From: Treponema sp.
Lineage (GTDB): Bacteria > Spirochaetota > Spirochaetia > Treponematales > Treponemataceae
Assembly: GCA_017645785.1 (NCBI GenBank)
Contig: JAGCNW010000014.1
Coordinates: 186,001-250,000 of the forward strand
Reading direction: 5' to 3'
Length of the DNA stretch: 64,000 nt
Positions 23,672-30,366 of the stretch are shown one piece after another. Numbering within the stretch: the first letter of the stretch is position 1; each line of letters begins with the position of its first letter. Below the pieces are notes generated by a model. The model saw nothing but the letters and a program-made list of their open reading frames with translations, did not search any database and was not told where the DNA came from. The position numbers and the translations under genes are program-made.

Positions 23672-24967
23672 ATGGCGAATTTTGACACGATAAGAATCAG
23701 GTCCGGCTACAAGTCTTTGGAACACAATTGGGCGGTTCAGCCTCCAATTTATCAAACCGCGTCGTTTGATTTGGGAAGCCTTGACCGCGCGCAAGCGTTG
23801 TGGGGCTTGGACATTGAAGACTCGATTTATACAAGAATCGGAAATCCAACCGTATCCGTTTTGGAAAGGCGCGTCGCCGCCCTTGACGACGCTCACGGCG
23901 CTTTGGCCTTGTCTTCGGGAATGGCGGCCATATCGTATGTCATTTTGGCGCTGACAGAAGGCGGCGGAAATGTAATCGCTCCCCATTCCCTTTATGGCGG
24001 AAGCGAAGACGCGTTTTCGCATTTTTTCCCAAGGTTTGGCGCGAACATAAAATTCGCGAAGGACCGTTTTGACATAAACTCTTTCCAAGCGGAGATTGAT
24101 GAAAGGACGCGCGGCATTTACATAGAAAGCATTTCAAATCCGAACGCCGAGCTTTATGACATTGAGGCTTTGGCCGCGCTTGCGCATAAGCATGGCATTC
24201 CGCTGATTGTCGACAACACCGTGGCAACTCCATACCTTTTCAATCCGTTTGAACATGGAGCTGACATTGTGATTTATTCCGCCACAAAAGGCTTGGGCGG
24301 CCACGGAAACGTCATCGCAGGCCTTGTTTTGGAGAGCGGAAAATTCAATTACAGCAAGGAAAAATTTCCTCAGCTTTACGAAAAGTCCTACAAAATAAAA
24401 AGTCGCGCGGGAAAACTTCGTTCTCCATTTGACGTTGATCCAAAAGGACCGCTCTTGATTCATCTAAGGGCGTTCTACTTGGAATTTATCGGAGCGGCGT
24501 TAGGGCCTTTTGACGCCTTTCTTGCGTTGCAAGGAATTGAAACTCTTTCTGAAAGAATTTCCAAGGAATGCCAAAACGCCGCGAAAATCGCCGCTTATCT
24601 TGAAGAAAAGAACGAAGTGGAGTGGGTGAGTCATCCGAGCTTGAAAAAAAGCCCTTTTAGAAAATTGGCCAAAAAATATTTTCCAAAGGGCGCGGGCGGA
24701 ATCTTGTCGTTCGGCTTTAAAGGCACTGAAAAGCAGCTTGATAAATTCATAAGGCGCTTGAATTATTTTTCATACCATGTGAATATAGGCGATGTTCGCT
24801 CGCTGATTGTGAATCCGCCAAAAACAACCCATGCGGAAATGGACGAGGCTCATTTGCATGACGCGGGAATCAACGTCAATACTGTGCGAATTTCAGCAGG
24901 CCTTGAGAGCGCAGACGATTTGATTTCTGATTTGGAGCAAGCCTTTGCCTATGTCTTTGGAAAATGA
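23672..24967 (+). CDS. PLP-dependent MetY-family sulfhydrylase (copy 2)
   Basis: 431 residues, related to the copy at 22191 but clearly diverged. PLP-binding features: RIGNPTVSVLERRVAALDD, SSGMAAISYVILALTEGGGN, ESISNPNAELYDIEALAALA, IVDNTVATPYLF and the Lys at about K206 in IYSATKGLGGHGNVIAG. It keeps the MetY-type insertion (KSRAGKLRSPFDVDPKGPLL) with a different composition, so it may use another acyl-homoserine or thiol. A 40-base stretch around 24161-24216 is nearly identical in DNA to copy 1. The end overlaps the GNAT gene by 17 bases. Confidence 0.83.
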   Translation: MANFDTIRIRSGYKSLEHNWAVQPPIYQTASFDLGSLDRAQALWGLDIEDSIYTRIGNPTVSVLERRVAALDDAHGALALSSGMAAISYVILALTEGGGNVIAPHSLYGGSEDAFSHFFPRFGANIKFAKDRFDINSFQAEIDERTRGIYIESISNPNAELYDIEALAALAHKHGIPLIVDNTVATPYLFNPFEHGADIVIYSATKGLGGHGNVIAGLVLESGKFNYSKEKFPQLYEKSYKIKSRAGKLRSPFDVDPKGPLLIHLRAFYLEFIGAALGPFDAFLALQGIETLSERISKECQNAAKIAAYLEEKNEVEWVSHPSLKKSPFRKLAKKYFPKGAGGILSFGFKGTEKQLDKFIRRLNYFSYHVNIGDVRSLIVNPPKTTHAEMDEAHLHDAGINVNTVRISAGLESADDLISDLEQAFAYVFGK

Positions 24968-25451
24968 AATTGTCATTTCTTTTGCGACCGCTTCAGATTT
25001 AGACGATTTGCATGAAATAGAAAGTCTTTGCTTTTTGGAAGACAACGCGGCCAGCAAAGAAGCGTTTTTATACAGACTTGAAAATTTTCCGTCTTGGTTT
25101 TTTAAAGCGACCCTTTCTGGAAAAATCATAGGCTTCATAAACGGCTGCTCTTCAAGGCAAAGATTCATCACAGACGACTTGTTCAAGGCGGACATGCCGT
25201 ATGACGAAAAGGCCGAAAATTTTCTTATATTTGGCCTTGCGGTTCATCCTGAATTTAGAAACAGGAGCGCAGCAAAAAAACTTATGAACACTGCGCTTGA
25301 ATTTGCGCGGGCTAGAAAAAAGCGCCGCGCGGCGTTGACTTGCGAGGAAAGGTTGATTCCTTTTTACGAAAGCTTTTCCTTTAAAAATGTTGGCGTGTCG
25401 AAGTCCTGCATTGGCGGCCTTAAATACTTTGACATGGAAATCGCTCTTTAG
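24951..25451 (+). CDS. GNAT-family N-acetyltransferase
   Basis: 166 residues. The GNAT core is visible: ISFATASDLDDLHEIESLCF, KIIGFINGCSS, then the acetyl-CoA loop in FGLAVHPEFRNRSAAKKLMN and ALEFARARKKRRAALTCEER, ending IPFYESFSFKNVGVS. The acetyl-CoA motif is Q/RxxGxG-like but here is NRSAAKKL, so a Gly is replaced. Start ATG 24951 is inside the MetY gene; an upstream TTG at 24945 is less likely. The acceptor is unknown; with its neighbours it could acetylate an amino acid or a sulfur compound (inferred). Last gene of the operon. Confidence 0.75.
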   Translation: MSLENEIVISFATASDLDDLHEIESLCFLEDNAASKEAFLYRLENFPSWFFKATLSGKIIGFINGCSSRQRFITDDLFKADMPYDEKAENFLIFGLAVHPEFRNRSAAKKLMNTALEFARARKKRRAALTCEERLIPFYESFSFKNVGVSKSCIGGLKYFDMEIAL

Positions 25452-25460
25452 AGATCGGCA

Positions 25461-25488
25461 AAAAAAAACGGAAGGCAAAAGCCTTCCG
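25461..25488 (-). terminator. Terminator of the tRNA-Val gene
   Basis: Stem CGGAAGGC (25469-25476) / GCCTTCCG (25481-25488), loop AAAA; on the minus strand it is followed by eight T (25461-25468). Located 5 bp after the tRNA. Confidence 0.85.
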
Positions 25489-25492
25489 TCGT

Positions 25493-25566
25493 TGCGCGAT
25501 ACTGGAATCGAACTAGTGACCCCAAGCGTGTCATGCTTGTACTCTAACCAACTGAGCTAATCGCGC
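25493..25566 (-). tRNA. tRNA-Val(GAC)
   Basis: Cloverleaf on the minus strand: acceptor GCGCGAT / ATCGCGC with discriminator A, D arm GCTCAGTTGGTTAGAGT, anticodon stem CAAGC / GCTTG around loop ATGACAC with anticodon GAC, and T arm CTAGTTCGATTCCAG. The CCA end is not encoded. Its own promoter and terminator flank it, so it is a single-gene unit. Confidence 0.95.
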
Positions 25567-25578
25567 GAATGTTTTTCT

Positions 25579-25627
25579 ATCTTACAAAAAAATCGCTCTT
25601 GTGTCAAGGGCTTTTTCGCGCTAAAAT
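25579..25627. promoter_or_regulatory. Divergent promoters of tRNA-Val and the flavodiiron gene
   Basis: Minus strand: TTGACA (plus 25602-25607), 17 bp, TAAGAT (plus 25579-25584) for the tRNA. Plus strand: TTGTGT 25599-25604, 17 bp, TAAAAT 25622-25627 for the flavodiiron gene. The -35 hexamers overlap by three bases. Confidence 0.65.
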
Positions 25628-25681
25628 GTAAGGGCTGCGTTCGCTTAGGGCGGCGGCCATCACTTTTTTTGGAGGAACGGC

Positions 25682-26842
25682 ATGACAATTTGTGATTCTG
25701 TAAAATACGTTGGAGTTGACGACCACGATATTGACTTGTTTGAGGGACAGTTTGAAGTTCCCGGCGGAATGGCATACAATTCCTACGCAGTCGTTGGCGA
25801 AAAAGTTTGCGTTATGGACAGCGTCGACGCGAATTTCGTTGACGCTTGGCTTGCAAACATCGAGTCGGCGCTTGGTTCAAAGGCTCCGGACTTTCTTGTC
25901 GTTCAGCACATGGAAATGGACCACTCGGCTGGCGTTTTGGCGTTCGCAAAAAAATATCCCGAGGCCAAAATCGTCTCATCTAAGATGGCCTTTGTGATGA
26001 TGAAGAATATGTTTGGCGACGATTTTGCCGCGCGCCAAGTCGTTGTCGGAGAAGGAAGCGTCTTGGACTTGGGAGGCCGCTCGCTTTCTTTTGTCGCCGC
26101 TCCTAACGTTCACTGGCCGGAAGTTTTGATGGCCTACGACGAGGCGGACAAAATTCTTTTTAGCGCCGACGCCTTTGGCAAATTTGGCGCGCTGGACTTT
26201 GACGACCCCGAGGGTTGGGAATGCGAGGCCCGCCGCTACTATTTTGGAATCGTAGGAAAATTCGGCGCGCAAGTTCAGGCCTTGCTAAAAAAGGCCGCGG
26301 CCTTGGACATACAAACAATCTGCCCCTTGCACGGACCTGTTTTGTCTGAGAAGATCGGCCACTACGTCGACCTTTACAACATTTGGTCGAGCTACGGCGT
26401 GGAGACTCCCGGCATTTTTGTCGCCTACACTTCGGTCTACGGCCACACAAAAGAGGCCGCCGAAAAGTTGGCGCAAATCCTAAAGGACAAGGGCTGCCCC
26501 AAAGTCGCCATCGCGGACCTCGCCCGCGAAGACATTTATGAATGCGTAGAGGACGCCTTTAGGTACGGAAAGCTTGTCCTTGCTTCGACCACTTACAACG
26601 GCGGCGTATTCCCCGCGATGAAAGAGTTCATCTTGCATTTGACGGAACGCAATTACCAAAAGCGAACGGTTGCCCTTGTCGAAAACGGATCTTGGGCGCC
26701 GGCCGCTTCAAAGGCGATGGCCACTTTGCTTGAGCCTTGCGCCGACATAAAGTTCGCGCAAACAAAAGTTTCTATTAAAATTGCGATGAAGGACGCGGAC
26801 GTCGCCGCGCTTGAATCGCTTGCCGACGAGTTGTTGGCATAG
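25682..26842 (+). CDS. Flavodiiron protein (A-type flavoprotein)
   Basis: A cytoplasmic NO and/or O2 reductase that protects anaerobes. 386 residues. The metallo-beta-lactamase half has the diiron ligands in VVQHMEMDHSAGVL (H76, E78, D80, H81) and further ligands in APNVHWPEVLMAY, LFSADAFG and CPLHGPVLSEK. The C-terminal half is a flavodoxin domain with the FMN loop VAYTSVYGHTKEAAEK and LASTTYNGGVFP, ALVENGSWAPAAS. Domain order and length are standard. GGAGG site; preceded by its own promoter. Confidence 0.93.
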   Translation: MTICDSVKYVGVDDHDIDLFEGQFEVPGGMAYNSYAVVGEKVCVMDSVDANFVDAWLANIESALGSKAPDFLVVQHMEMDHSAGVLAFAKKYPEAKIVSSKMAFVMMKNMFGDDFAARQVVVGEGSVLDLGGRSLSFVAAPNVHWPEVLMAYDEADKILFSADAFGKFGALDFDDPEGWECEARRYYFGIVGKFGAQVQALLKKAAALDIQTICPLHGPVLSEKIGHYVDLYNIWSSYGVETPGIFVAYTSVYGHTKEAAEKLAQILKDKGCPKVAIADLAREDIYECVEDAFRYGKLVLASTTYNGGVFPAMKEFILHLTERNYQKRTVALVENGSWAPAASKAMATLLEPCADIKFAQTKVSIKIAMKDADVAALESLADELLA

Positions 26843-26860
26843 TAATTTTAGGAAGTAAAT

Positions 26861-28246
26861 TTGATCAATAAAAGTTTTTTTGACCGTTTTGGTCCGGTGT
26901 CCTTTTATTCAAAGGCGCTGAAAATCGCCATTCCAGTAATGGCCCAGCTCTTGGTGCAAAACCTCGTTTCGCTCATCGACAACTTTATGGTGGCCGGCCT
27001 TGGCGACATAAAGATGTCAGGAGTGAACATCTCGGGACAAATAATATTTTTGTTCATCGTTTTGCTTGGAACGATTTGCACGGCCGCAGGAATTTTCATG
27101 ACGCAATTCTCGGGCGCGGACGATGCCAAGGGAATGGGGCAGGCCTTTTGCTTTAAGCTTTGGTTCGGTCTTTTCGCCGCGGCGGTCTTTATGGTCGTTT
27201 GCTTGGGCCTTCCAAGGTTCGCGCTTTCTTTTATGGTAAAGGGGAACACGCAAGCCGAAGCGATTTTGGACCAGGGCCAGCAGTATATTTGGATTATCGC
27301 CTTTACGGGCATTCCGATTGTCGTCGCCAGCGTAATCGCTTCTTCCTTGCGCGAAATCGGCGAGGTAAAAGTTCCGCTTCTTATTTCGATCGCGGCGACC
27401 GCTGTAAACACGTTTTTCAACTGGGTTTTCATTTACGGGCATTTGGGCGCTCCCAGGCTTGAGGTTAGGGGAGCGGCCCTTGCGACGGTAATCGCCCGTT
27501 CCGTCGAAATGCTTTGTTTTATCGTTTACATGTTCGTAAAAAAGCCGCCTTTTGCGATCGGCATCTTGGACATGCTGTGCGTTAACTTTAAGCTTTATCG
27601 AGAGATTTGCGCAAGGGCCGCTATGTCCACTTGCAGCGAAATGCTTTGGGCGATTGTCGAGACGGTTTCGGCGGCCTTGTACAACGGCCGCGGCGGCTCG
27701 GAAGTAGTTTCCGGCATGAGCGCCAGTTTTGCGATAGCGAACCTTTTCTTTGTCTCTTTTAGCGGAATCATAACGGCCACCGGCGTAATCCTTGGAAAGA
27801 GCCTTGGCCGCGGCGATTTGGAAAAAGCCCGGAAGGAAAAGGTTTGGCTTTTGAACGGAGCCAATGTTTTTGGCGTTATGATGACCGCCGTCGGCTTGGT
27901 CACGATACTGCTTGTTCCGCATGTGTTCAAAAATCTAAGCGGCCAAGCGCAGGGCATTTGCAAGCAAATGGTTCTTGTCATGGCGCTTTACATGCCCGCC
28001 TGGGTTTACATAAACGCTCAGTTTAGCGTAAGCCGTTCCGGCGGCGACACGATGATGGGAATGTTGGTTGACGGCGTCGGCCACCTTTTTATCGCGCTTC
28101 CGGGAATCTTTTTAATGGCAAAGCTTACGGCAATCGGGCCTGTCGCGATGTACGCGATCGTCAAGGCCGTCGAGTTCCCAAAAATCATGATCGCCAGCTG
28201 GTGGCTAAAAAAGGAGCGGTGGCTGGTCAACCTCGCGGCGAAGTGA
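26861..28246 (+). CDS. MATE-family efflux transporter
   Basis: 461 residues, twelve hydrophobic helices arranged as two MatE repeats. Starts at a TTG (26861) with TAGGAAG upstream. The N-terminal repeat shows IAIPVMAQLLVQNLVSLIDN then FMVAGLGD and GVNISGQIIFLF; the second repeat begins with ARAAMSTCSEMLWAIVETVS. MATE proteins pump cationic compounds or drugs out against Na+ or H+; the substrate here is unknown. Only 18 bp separate it from the flavodiiron gene, so they are probably cotranscribed. Confidence 0.88.
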   Translation: MINKSFFDRFGPVSFYSKALKIAIPVMAQLLVQNLVSLIDNFMVAGLGDIKMSGVNISGQIIFLFIVLLGTICTAAGIFMTQFSGADDAKGMGQAFCFKLWFGLFAAAVFMVVCLGLPRFALSFMVKGNTQAEAILDQGQQYIWIIAFTGIPIVVASVIASSLREIGEVKVPLLISIAATAVNTFFNWVFIYGHLGAPRLEVRGAALATVIARSVEMLCFIVYMFVKKPPFAIGILDMLCVNFKLYREICARAAMSTCSEMLWAIVETVSAALYNGRGGSEVVSGMSASFAIANLFFVSFSGIITATGVILGKSLGRGDLEKARKEKVWLLNGANVFGVMMTAVGLVTILLVPHVFKNLSGQAQGICKQMVLVMALYMPAWVYINAQFSVSRSGGDTMMGMLVDGVGHLFIALPGIFLMAKLTAIGPVAMYAIVKAVEFPKIMIASWWLKKERWLVNLAAK

Positions 28247-28268
28247 CTTTCCCCTCCCGCAAATACTA

Positions 28269-28297
28269 TTGAAAAAAAACTCAAAAAGCGCTATTCT
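28269..28297 (+). promoter_or_regulatory. Promoter of the scaffold/GGGtGRT operon
   Basis: TTGAAA 28269-28274, 17 bp, TATTCT 28292-28297, then AGGAG before the ATG at 28327. Confidence 0.6.
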
Positions 28298-28326
28298 ATT
28301 TGGACAATATCTCATAGGAGCGAAAC

Positions 28327-29028
28327 ATGACTTACACTGCGGAAGTGGAACATATGTGTCCCTTGGCTAAGGGCGCGTATCATGGACCGGCCCCGATTCC
28401 TGAAGAGGGAGAATGGGTCAAGGTAAAAAAAATTGAAGACGTTTCTGGATTTACGCACGGAATCGGTTGGTGCGCCCCCCAGCAAGGCGCCTGCAAGCTT
28501 TCTTTGAACGTAAAGAACGGAATCATCGAAGAAGCTTTGGTTGAGACTATCGGCTGCTCAGGAATGACTCACTCAGCCGCCATGGCCAGCGAAATCTTGA
28601 TTGGCAAGACTTTGCTCGAAGCCTTGAACACTGACCTTGTTTGCGACGCGATCAACACCGCCATGCGCGAGCTTTTCATGCAGATCGTTTACGGACGCAC
28701 CCAGTCAGCCTACTCAAAGGACGGACTTAAGGTCGGCGCCTCTTTGGAAGACCTCGGAAAGAACTTGCGCTCTCAGGTTGGAACTATGTTCGCCACACGC
28801 AAGACAGGTCCCCGCTACTTGGAAATGACGGAAGGCTACGTCGAGACTTGCGCCGTTGACAAGGACAACCAAATCATCGGCTACAACTGCATCAACTTTG
28901 GCAAATTGATGGACGCCCTCAAGGCCGGAAAGCCCGCTCAGGAAGCCATCGAAGGCGCCCGCACTCACTACGGACGCGTAACAGCCGATCAGGGAATGGT
29001 CAAGCTCATTGACCCCCGCAAAGAGTAA
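28327..29028 (+). CDS. IscU-like iron-sulfur scaffold-type protein
   Basis: 233 residues. The central part resembles the IscU/NifU-N scaffold fold: NVKNGIIEEALVETIGCSGM then THSAAMASEILIGKTLLEAL matches the IscU cysteine loop and the following helix. Further cysteines are in EHMCPLAKG, GWCAPQQGACKL, VETCAVD and YNCINFG, so a cluster-binding role is possible, but the family is uncharacterised. It is always found in front of the GGGtGRT protein gene in gut anaerobes (known association), and here is 16 bp upstream of it. Codon use is strongly biased, which suggests high expression. Confidence 0.72.
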   Translation: MTYTAEVEHMCPLAKGAYHGPAPIPEEGEWVKVKKIEDVSGFTHGIGWCAPQQGACKLSLNVKNGIIEEALVETIGCSGMTHSAAMASEILIGKTLLEALNTDLVCDAINTAMRELFMQIVYGRTQSAYSKDGLKVGASLEDLGKNLRSQVGTMFATRKTGPRYLEMTEGYVETCAVDKDNQIIGYNCINFGKLMDALKAGKPAQEAIEGARTHYGRVTADQGMVKLIDPRKE

Positions 29029-29044
29029 TCAGGAGGAATAGACT

Positions 29045-30082
29045 ATGGCATTGTTTGAAGATTTTGAAGGCCGAATTCCTCAGGTGAACAAGGCTCTTAA
29101 AGAATACGGATTTAAGGAAGGCGAAGCCGGCTTGAACGAGGCCCGCGAACTTTGCAAGGCCCGCGGCTTTGACCCCTACGAAATCTGCCAGTCAACACAG
29201 CAGATTTGTTTTGAAGACGCCAAATGGGCTTACGTTTTGGGAAGCGCCATCGCGATCAAGGAAGCCGAAAAGTCTGGCGACAAGACTGGTTCTACAGCCG
29301 CCGCCAACATCGGAAAAGGCTTGCAGGCTTTCTGCTTGCCCGGTTCAGTAGCCGACGACCGCAAGGTTGGCCTTGGCCACGGAAACTTGGGCGCCCGCCT
29401 TTTGAGCGAAGAGACACAGTGCTTTGCCTTCTTGGCCGGACACGAGTCTTTCGCCGCCGCCGAAGGAGCGATTAAAATCGCCGCCAACGCCAACAAGGTT
29501 CGCAAGAACAAGCTTCGCGTAATCCTTAACGGTCTTGGAAAGGACGCCGCTCAGATCATCAGCCGCATCAACGGCTTTACTTACGTTCAGACTGAATTTG
29601 ACTACTTTAACGGACAGGGAACCGACAAGGCTCTCAAAGTCGTTAAGGAAATCCCCTACGGATCAAACCCCGACCGCTTGATCGTTAAGTGCTACGGCGC
29701 TGACGACGTTCGCGAAGGCGTTGCGATCATGTGGCACGAGGACGTTGACGTTTCAATCACAGGAAACTCCACCAACCCGACTCGCTTCCAGCACCCGGTT
29801 GCCGGAACATACAAGAAAGAGCGCTTGCTCGCCGGAAAGAAGTACTTCTCAGTAGCTTCTGGCGGCGGAACGGGACGCACTTTGCACCCGGACAACATGG
29901 CTGCCGGCCCGGCCTCTTACGGCTTTACCGACACGCTCGGAAGAATGCACTCTGACGCGCAGTTCGCCGGATCTTCTTCTGTTCCCGCCCACGTTGAGAT
30001 GATGGGCTTTATGGGAATGGGAAACAACCCGATGGTAGGCTGCACTGTGGCTTGCGCCGTAGCCGTAGCTGGTTCATTCTAA
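29045..30082 (+). CDS. GGGtGRT protein
   Basis: 345 residues. The name-giving motif is SVASGGGTGRTLHPDNMAAG; other strong segments are TGSTAAANIGKGLQAFCLPG, GNLGARLLSEETQCFAFLAG and GNPMVGCTVACAVAVAG-like C-terminus (MGMGNNPMVGCTVACAVAVA). The glycine-rich motif suggests binding of a nucleotide or cofactor, but no function is established. No signal peptide or membrane segment. AGGAGG site; strong codon bias like its partner; followed by an intrinsic terminator, so the two genes form a closed unit. Confidence 0.78.
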   Translation: MALFEDFEGRIPQVNKALKEYGFKEGEAGLNEARELCKARGFDPYEICQSTQQICFEDAKWAYVLGSAIAIKEAEKSGDKTGSTAAANIGKGLQAFCLPGSVADDRKVGLGHGNLGARLLSEETQCFAFLAGHESFAAAEGAIKIAANANKVRKNKLRVILNGLGKDAAQIISRINGFTYVQTEFDYFNGQGTDKALKVVKEIPYGSNPDRLIVKCYGADDVREGVAIMWHEDVDVSITGNSTNPTRFQHPVAGTYKKERLLAGKKYFSVASGGGTGRTLHPDNMAAGPASYGFTDTLGRMHSDAQFAGSSSVPAHVEMMGFMGMGNNPMVGCTVACAVAVAGSF

Positions 30083-30101
30083 GATTTTTGTAAATCGAAA
30101 A

Positions 30102-30130
30102 GGCCTTGTCATTACGACAAGGTCTTTTTT
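30102..30130 (+). terminator. Terminator after the GGGtGRT gene
   Basis: Stem GGCCTTGTC (30102-30110) / GACAAGGTC (30116-30124) with one G-U pair and loop ATTAC, followed by seven T. Confidence 0.85.
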
Positions 30131-30190
30131 TATGGCGCAAGCCACAGCAAGCTGTTGCCGTCGCTCGCAAGTCTCGCTCCGAGGCGTTCT

Positions 30191-30246
30191 ATCGATGAAC
30201 CTAAAAAATCGCGCTGTCGCGCGATTTTTCTTAACGGTTCTTCGAT
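30191..30246. repeat. Large imperfect palindrome, possible mobile miniature element
   Basis: Inner stem AAAAATCGCGC (30204-30214) / GCGCGATTTTT (30219-30229), loop TGTC; outer arms ATCGATGAACC (30191-30201) and GGTTCTTCGAT (30236-30246) pair at 10 of 11 positions. It lies in a gene-free stretch (30131-30300) that has no open frame, between two terminators, and does not look like a protein-coding remnant. Confidence 0.4.
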
Positions 30247-30300
30247 TTTAGCCATGCGCGGTTGCCGTGGCGGGAAGTTTCTAAGTTAACTTTGGTTGAC

Positions 30301-30332
30301 AAAAAACGCCGTCCGAAAGGACGGCGTTTTTT
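30301..30332 (-). terminator. Terminator of the gltD-asnB-gltB operon
   Basis: Stem AACGCCGTCC / GGACGGCGTT with loop GAAA, flanked by A and T runs on both sides, so on the minus strand a T6 run follows the stem. It starts 35 bp after the gltB stop. Confidence 0.88.
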
Positions 30333-30366
30333 GTTGTTGTTTGTCTTGCATTTTGTCGCAAGCTTG

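Noticed and set aside
27017-27922. 301-codon open frame on the minus strand
   Set aside because: Antisense to the MATE transporter; composition (Arg, Lys, Asn-rich) is typical of a shadow frame.
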